44,263 nucleotides of DNA, taken from positions 1 through 44,263 of the forward strand of contig JBBHKE010002448.1 in assembly GCA_037447655.1 (NCBI GenBank), in the 5' to 3' direction. The DNA is from Zygnema cylindricum (taxonomy: Eukaryota > Streptophyta > Zygnematophyceae > Zygnematales > Zygnemataceae). The translations under genes were made by a program, and so were the position numbers. Of the stretch, positions 34,547 through 41,377 are shown piece after piece. The notes beneath the pieces are model-generated. The model made no database searches, was not told the origin of the DNA, and worked only from the letters and a program-made list of their open reading frames with translations. Numbering within the stretch: the stretch's first letter is position 1; each line of letters opens with the position of its first letter.

Positions 34547-35595
34547 TGAAACTGTGAGACCTCCATAAGTCCTCAAAGTGGACAGCTTCTAAGAAGCCTC
34601 TAGGATAATCTTGACCCGTTTGTGTTTAAGCAAAAATAACAACCACCTTGGCAGACAAAAACTATGACCACCTTCACCCCTGTGAAGGCAAGACTCCCCT
34701 GAGTCGATAGCAAAAAGAATCTTTGAATTTGCTCTCTTGAGTAGTAAGTTATGGAGGGTCAAATTTGACCTTTTGTACAGAAGCTCTCTGGGAGAGAGGG
34801 TCCTATCTCCTAATTTTTCTAAGTCCTATCTCTCTCACAGACTCTATCTACTGATGTACGGAACCAATCAGAATTGAGTTCCGTACGCAAAAGTACAGCT
34901 GCCGGTGTACTTTAGGAACGGACATTGTACGACAAGGCCTAAATGTCGACACATGTCATATCCGGATTCGATGCCATAATCTCCGTGGATTCCACGATCC
35001 AACGAAATTTCGCCACGCGTCATCCGATGTGGCGAGGGCCACAAACCGCCGAAAACTTCCTCCGCGATCTCGGCGCTAATTGCGGCCGTCCGATTAGAAT
35101 CTAATTTAATCGTAGCCGTAATAAATACATGTGCGGTATTTGTTTCATTTACGAAACAAATGCGCGGTATTGATTTATAGTCCGTACCGTAATCCGTACT
35201 TTATATATTACCGGATCTATGTATCCTGTAATCTATTATAGTTAAATGAATAATCGTACGTATACGTATTTAAATAACTATCAAACTATATACTACGTAT
35301 CATGAATCCCAGACTTAACGGCTAAGGCTACCGACTATTTCCTGTCTGCCGGCCTGTAGGTACAAGGATCAATTCCTGCCGCCGACACATACCTTTTAAA
35401 TAAATAAACCCGAACTAATATAAATTTCCCGTAAACCTCAAGATAGCCTAGGTAGCCATGGCTGTAGCTTCCTCTCCAATTTCTCAGTGACTGCGACAAG
35501 TTTGAGAGTTGGAGAGAGAAGTTAGAGATAGACTGCCTTGGCTTCTATATTTCTTTACAGACCTAGAAAATACTTAAAAACCATTAGTTTCTACA
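34547..35595 (-). repeat. 5' LTR of the copia element
   Basis: This is the 1,049-bp partner of 29,149-30,197. Its sense strand begins TGTAGAAAC at 35,595 and ends GTTTCA at 34,547. It supplies the promoter for the element. Confidence 0.95.
35199..35207 (-). promoter_or_regulatory. TATA box of the copia 5' LTR (predicted)
   Basis: TATATAAAG on the minus strand lies about 390 bases into the LTR, with GTACGGATTACGG just downstream. It is conserved in the other LTR. Transcription would begin near 35,170. This is a sequence-based prediction only. Confidence 0.55.
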
Positions 35596-35600
35596 GTAAC
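35596..35600. repeat. Right target-site duplication GTAAC
   Basis: This exactly repeats 29,144-29,148. The satellite then continues AAATCTTGTTAGCACTAACAG, matching the unoccupied site near 15.0 kb. Confidence 0.95.
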
Positions 35601-38600
35601 AAATCTTGTTAGCACTAACAGTTTGTGTAAGTTAGATAACAATTCTTGTTAGCGCTAATAGTTTGTGTATATTAACGTATGATTTCTTGTTATCGCTAAT
35701 TGTTTGTGTAATTTAGGTAACAATTCCTGTTATCGCTATTTATTTGTGTAATTTAGAAAACAATTAATGTTATCGCTAATTGTTTGTGTAATTTAGATAA
35801 CAAATCTTGTTAGCGCTAACTATTTCTGTAATTTAGGTAACAATTCTTCTTATCGCTAATTATTTGTGTAATTTAGGTAACAATTCTTGTTATCGCTAAC
35901 AATTTGTGTAGTTTAGATAACAATTCCTGTTAGCGCTAAGAGTTTGTGTAAGTTAGGTAACAATACCATTTATCGCTAACTGTTTGTAAAAGTTAGGTTA
36001 CAATTCCTGTTATCGCTAACTGTTTGTGTAAGTTAGGTGACCATTCTTATTAGCAGTAATAATTTGTGTAAATGAGATAACAATTCCTTTTAGCGTTAAC
36101 AGTTTGTGTAATTTAGATAACAATTTCTATTATCCCTAACTGTTTGTGTAATTTAGGTAACAATTCTTGTTACGCTAAATTATTTTGTAATTTAGGTAAC
36201 AATTCCTCTTATCGCTAACAGTTTGTGTAATTTAGGTAACCATTCTTATTAGCGGTAACATTTTGTGTAAGTGAGATAACAATTCGTGTTAGCGTTAACA
36301 GTTTGTGTAAGTTAGGTAACAATTCCTCTTATCGCTAACAGTTTCTGTAATTTTGGTAACCATTCCTATTAGCGCTAACAGTTTGTGTAAGTTAGATAAC
36401 AATTTTTGTTAGCGCTACCTCTTACTCTAATTAAGGTAATATTTCTTGTAATTGCAAAAAGTTTGTGTAATTTAGATAAATATTCCTGTTATCGTTAACT
36501 GTTTGTGTAATTTAGGTAACAATTTCTGTTATCGCTTAAAGTTTGTGTAAGTTTGGTAACAATTCATCTTATCACTAAATGTATGTGTAAGTTAGGTAAC
36601 AATTCTTATTAGCGCCAATAGTTTGTGTAAATGAGATAACAATTCCTTTGAGCATTAACAGTTTGTGTAATTTAGATTACAATTCCTGGTATCGCTAACA
36701 GTTTGTGTAATTTAGATAACAATTCCTATTATCGCTAATAATTTGTGTAATTTAGGTAACAATTCCTGTTATCGCTAACAGTTTGTGTAAGTTAGGTTAC
36801 CATTCTTCTAGCTCTAACAATTTGTGTAAGTTAGAAAACAATTTTTGTTATCGCTAACACTTTGTGTAATTTAGGTTACAATTCCTGTTATCGCTAAAAG
36901 TTTGTGTAATTTAGGTAACAATTACTGTTATCGCTAACTATTTCTGTAATTTAGGTAACAATTATTGTTATCGCTAACAGTTTGTGTAAGTTAGATAACA
37001 ATTCCTGTTAGAGCTAACAGTTTTTGTAAGTTAGGTAACATTTCCTCTTATAGCTAAGAGTTTGTGTAAGTTAGGTAACAATTCTTGTAAGCGCTAACTG
37101 TTTCTGTAATTTAGGTAACAATTCTTGTTATCGCTAATTGTTTGTGTTATTTAGATAACAATTCTTGTTAGCGCTAACTCTTTTTTTAATTTAGGTAACA
37201 ATTTTTGTTATCACTAACAGTTTGTGTAATTTAGATTACAATTCCTGTTATCGCTTACTGTTTGTGTAAGTTAGATAACAATTCCTGTTAGCGCTAACTG
37301 TTTATGTAATTTAGTAACAATTCTTGATATCGCTAACAGTTTGTGTAATTTAGGTACCATTCTTGTTAGCGCTAGCAGTTTGTGTAAGTTAGGTAACCAT
37401 TTTTGTTAGCGCTAACAGTTTGTGTAAGTTGGATAACAATTCCTATTATCTCTAACAGTTTGTGTAAGTTAGAAAACAATTCCTATTAGTGTTAACAGTT
37501 TGTGTAATCTAGGTTATTATTTCTATTATCGCTTACTGTTTGTGTAAGTTAGGTAACAATTCTTGTTATCGCTAACAGTTTGTGTAATTTTGGTAACAAT
37601 TCTTGCTATCTAACTGTTTGTGTAATTAAGGTTATAATTCTTGTTATCTATTACTGTTTGTGTAATTCAGGTAACAATTCTTGTTATCGCTAATTGTTTC
37701 TGTAATTTAGATAACAATTCCTGTTATCGCTAACTGTTTATGTAATTTAGGTAACAATTCATGATATCGCTAACAGTTTGTGTAAATAAGGTAACAATTC
37801 TTGTTCTCGCTAATAGTTTGTGTAAGTTAGATAACAATTCATGTTAGCGCTAACAGTTTATGTAATTTAGACTATATTCCTGTTATCGCTAATTGTTTGT
37901 GATATTTAGGTAACAATTCTTGTTATGGCTAACAGTTTGTGTAATTTAGGTAAAAATTCTTGTTATCGCTAATTGTTTGTGATATTTAGGTAACAATTCT
38001 TGTTATGGCTAACAGTTTGTGTAATTTAGGTAGCATCTCTTGTTATCGCTAATTGTTTTTGTAAATAAGATAATAATTCCTGTTATTGCTAACAGTTTGT
38101 GTTAAATAGGTAACAATTTTTGTTATCGCTTAGAGTTTGTGTAATTTAGGTAACAATTCTTGTTATCGCTAACCGTTTGTGTAATTAAGATTACTATTCT
38201 TATTTTCGCTAACAATTTGTGTAATTTAGGTAACAATTCCTGTTAGCGCTAATTGTTTTTGTAATTTAAGTAACAATTTTTTTTGTCGCTAACTCTTTGT
38301 GTAATTTAGGTAGCAGTTCTTGTTAACGTTAGAAGTTTGTGAAATTTAGGTAACAATTCTTGATATCGCTAACAGTTTGTGTAATTTAGGTAACAATTCA
38401 TGTTATTGCTAATAGTTTGTGTAAGTTAGGTAACCATTCTTGTTATTGCAAATTGTTTGTGTAAGTTAGGTCAAAATTCTTGTTATCAATAACAGTTTGT
38501 GTAATTTATATATGAATTCTTGTTATCGCTAACTTTTTATGTAATTTAGGTAACAATTCTTGATATTGCGAACAATTTCTGTAAATTATGTAAGAATTCT

Positions 38601-40348
38601 TGTTATCGCTAACAGTTTGTGTAAGTTAGATAACAATTCATGTTAGCGCTAACAGATTGTGTAATTTAGACCACAATTTCTGTTATCCCTAACAGTTTGT
38701 GTAATTTAGAAAACAATTACTATTATCGTTAACTGTTTGTGTAATTTAGGTAAGATTTCTTGTTATCGCTAAATGTTTGTGTAATTTAGATAACAATTCC
38801 TGTTAGCGCTAAATCTTTCTGTAATTTAGGTAACAATTTTTGTTATCGCTTACAGTTTGTGTAAGTTAGGAAACAATTCGTGTTATCATTAACAGTTTGT
38901 GTAAGTAAGATGACAATTCATGTTAGTGCTAACAATTTGCATAATTTAGATTATAATTCCAATTATCGCTAATAGTTTGTGTAACTAAGATAACAATTCT
39001 TGTTATCGCTAATTGTTTTTGTAAATAAGATAACAATTCCTGTTATTGCTAACTATTTGTGTATTTTAGGTAACAATTCTTGTTATTGCTAACTGTTTGT
39101 ATAATTTAGGTAACAATTCTTGCTATCGCTAATGATTTGTGTAATATAGGTAACAATTCTTGTTATCTGTAACAGTTTGTTTAAGTTAGGTAAACATTTT
39201 TGTTAGCGCTGACAATTTGTGTAAGTAAGATAACAATTCTTGTTATCGCTAACAGTTTGTGTAATTTAGATAACATTTCTTGTTATCGCTAACAGTTTGT
39301 GTAAGTTAGGTTACAATTCCAGTTATCATTAACATTTTGTGTAACTAAGATAATAATTCCTGTTATCAGTAACTCTTTGTGTAATTTAGGTTACAATACC
39401 TATTATCGCTAACAATTTGTGTAATTTAGGTAACAATTCCTGTTATCTCTGATTGTTTGTGTAATTAAGAAAACAATTCTTGTTATCACTAATTGTTTGT
39501 GTAATTTAGATAACAATTTTTGTTAGCGCTAACTATTTATGTAATTTAGGTAACAATTCTTGTTATCGCTAATTGTTTGTGTAATTTTGGTAACAATTTT
39601 TGTTTTCGCTAACAATTTGTGTAATTTAGGTAACAATTTTTGTTATCGCTAACACTATCTGTAATTTATGTAACAATTCTTATTATTGCTAACTGTTTGT
39701 GTAAGTTCGATGACGATTCATGTTAGCGCAAAAAGTTTGTGTATTTTAGATAATAGTTTGGGTTATCACTAACTGTTTCTTTAATTTAGGTAACAATTCT
39801 TGGTATCGCTAATTGTTTGTGTAATTTAGGTAACAATTCTTGTAATTATTAACAGTTTTTGTAATTTTGGTAATAATTTTTGTTATTGCTAATTGTTTGT
39901 GTAAGTTAGGAAACCGTTTTTTTTAGCTCTAACTATTTGTGTAATATATATTACAATTCCTGTTATCCCTAACAGTGTGTAATTTAGGTAACAATTCTTG
40001 TTATCGCTAATTGGTTGCGTAATTTTGGTAACAATTTTTGTTATCGCTAACAGTTTCTGTAATTTAGGTATCAATTATTGTTATCGCTAAGTGTTTCAGT
40101 AATTTAGGTAACAATTCTTGTTATCGCTAACAATTTGTGTAGTTTAGATAACAATTCTTGTTACGCTAACAGTTTTTGTAATTTAGGTAACATATCGTGT
40201 TAACGCTTACTGCTTCTGTAATTTAGTTAACAATTCTTGTTATCGCTTAAAGTTTGTGTAAGTTAGGTAATAATTCTTGTTATTGCTAACAGTTTGTGTA
40301 AGTTAGGTAACCATTCTTATTAGCGGTAACAGTTTGTGTAAGTGAGAT
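35601..40348. repeat. 40-bp satellite array, segment 3
   Basis: About 119 monomers finish superunit U3 and begin U4 at 37,285. The first part follows 15.0-16.8 kb (TATTAACGTATGATTTC at about 35,668). From 37.54 to 39.54 kb it follows 20.47-22.49 kb, and from 39.56 kb it follows 12.9-13.75 kb, showing that U4 runs on where U2 was truncated. The array stops at GTGAGAT, 40,348. Confidence 0.96.
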
Positions 40349-41306
40349 TGATGGTTTCAAAGCTCTATCCTCAGTAGACAAGGTTGTGAGGGGAGGTTTA
40401 TAACTTAGAATATTTTTGGGTCGTTGAAGTTGTAATACTTACCTTGTATAGTATGACACTAGATGAGTAACTTTGAGTTATAGTATGGTTTGATAGACAC
40501 GCGTTTGTATGAGAAACAATACAGAAAAGGCGGATTGAATATAGACACATTTAACACATCAAACGAAGTCAAACTGGCGCATCGGATGGACGAAAAGGAA
40601 TATCGGACATTTGGGAAAGCAAGTGTGAAGAATAAATATAGGACGTCGATTTGAACTGAACTAACGGTTACGATTTAAGTGTGGACCACAGGTGACGAAG
40701 TATTCCGTAAGCACTCCAAATATTCGTACAAGATTAACCACAGCCGGTTGGACTTATTTGACTACTGCTGACTAAGCAGCAACATTGGATGTACGGCATC
40801 AAATGAAAAGACCTAAACAAACGTTTTCTGAAGTTTAGCAAATTAAAATTTAGTGTGACACTGCCTGATTTAGGTTAGTGGAAAAAGAGTTTTTTGGAAT
40901 TACATTAGGTACTCTGTCATACTATAGTACAGCACGACTATTCAATCTGATTGGTCAAAAGAATCAGTAGATAGACACTCAGTGTATAAAAGTTTAGGAC
41001 TTAGAAACATTTGAACAACCAGTTTTGAGATAATGCAAATCTGAATGCAGTTTTTGTGAAACTTGCACATGTCATATCTTATTGTTTACTGGTTCAATTG
41101 TGCTGTAATTTTGGGAATTGATAGTGTGTATACTGGTGATATTGTATGCTGAATTTGGTGTAATTTGTACCTGTGAATCAGGTTTTATAGTGAGTGAAAC
41201 ATCAGTGTTTGATTGATTTCTTGGTTAGCATCTGTGTAAGTTATGTCTAATTCTACCACTATTGCTGCAGCTCCACCTATACCTATAGACATAGAACAAC
41301 AAAGAG
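40349..41306. other. Foreign 958-bp segment inserted without target duplication
   Basis: A non-satellite block sits between GTGAGAT and AACAATTCC. Joining these two flanks recreates an ordinary satellite monomer with no base lost or duplicated; at most a 4-bp GAGA could be read as a target duplication. I find no terminal inverted repeats, TG/CA ends, or Helitron TC/CTRR ends. It contains ATTGGT, a TATAAAAG at 40,985-40,992 and an ATG at 41,243. A 12-bp inverted repeat, TATAGTATGACA at 40,447-40,458 and TGTCATACTATA at 40,915-40,926, lies inside. It resembles the 5' end of a gene or element copied in as repair filler, but I do not recognise the source. Confidence 0.7.
40985..40992 (+). promoter_or_regulatory. 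Possible core promoter (TATAAAAG)
   Basis: TATAAAAG lies 25-30 bases downstream of a GATTGGT (inverse CCAAT-type) motif and about 250 bases before the first ATG with coding-like sequence. The spacing suits a plant promoter with a leader of about 220 bases, but there is no expression evidence. Confidence 0.4.
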
Positions 41307-41377
41307 AACAATTCCTGTTAGTGCTAACTGTTTTTCGATTTAAGGTAACAATTCTTAATATCGCAAACAATTTGTGA
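41243..41377 (+). pseudogene. Short 44-codon frame, 5' exon fragment fused to satellite
   Basis: The frame begins MSNSTTIAAAPPIPIDIEQQ, a Ser/Thr/Ala/Pro-rich start unlike anything the satellite encodes. After about 21 codons it crosses 41,306 into the satellite and ends at TGA 41,375-41,377. The first part looks like the N-terminus of a real protein, either host or retroelement Gag, with the rest missing. I cannot name it. AAGTT precedes the ATG, with no strong initiation context. The satellite-encoded tail is chance. Confidence 0.4.

Larger units (their letters stand above)
29149..35595 (-). mobile_element. Ty1/copia LTR retrotransposon, 6,447 bp, decayed
   Basis: The element reads right to left: 5' LTR 34,547-35,595, primer site, gag, protease, integrase, RT, RNase H, polypurine tract, 3' LTR 29,149-30,197. 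Integrase before RT is the defining Ty1/copia order. The LTRs are equal in length (1,049 bp) with TG/CA ends. I count about 51 mismatches and no indels (about 95% identity), so insertion is much older than that of the other element. All domains are present, but at least nine stops or frameshifts break the polyprotein, so it cannot be autonomous. I do not assign a named lineage. Confidence 0.96.
24488..37284. repeat. Satellite superunit U3, ~6,345 bp of satellite, split by the copia element
   Basis: The superunit start landmark is at 24,488 and the next at 37,285. Removing the copia element and one target duplication (6,452 bp) leaves about 6,345 bp, which is 321 bp (about eight monomers) longer than U1. 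The extra monomers lie around 36.9-37.1 kb. Divergence from U1 is uneven: about 8 differences per 1.25 kb near 24.2-25.4 kb, but about 8 in 220 bp near 28.4-28.65 kb. Confidence 0.78.

Noticed and set aside
30379-34549. Plus-strand open frames of 62-124 codons within the copia element
   Set aside because: They are antisense shadows of the minus-strand gag-pol domains, which show clear family motifs.
40349-41306. Solo LTR or Helitron
   Set aside because: No TG/CA ends and no convincing 5-bp target duplication; no TC start, CTRR end or 3' hairpin, and insertion is not between A and T in the Helitron manner.
39889-41370. 61-codon minus-strand frames at 39,889-40,074 and 41,185-41,370
   Set aside because: The first is translated satellite. 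The second straddles the foreign segment/satellite boundary with no recognisable motif.
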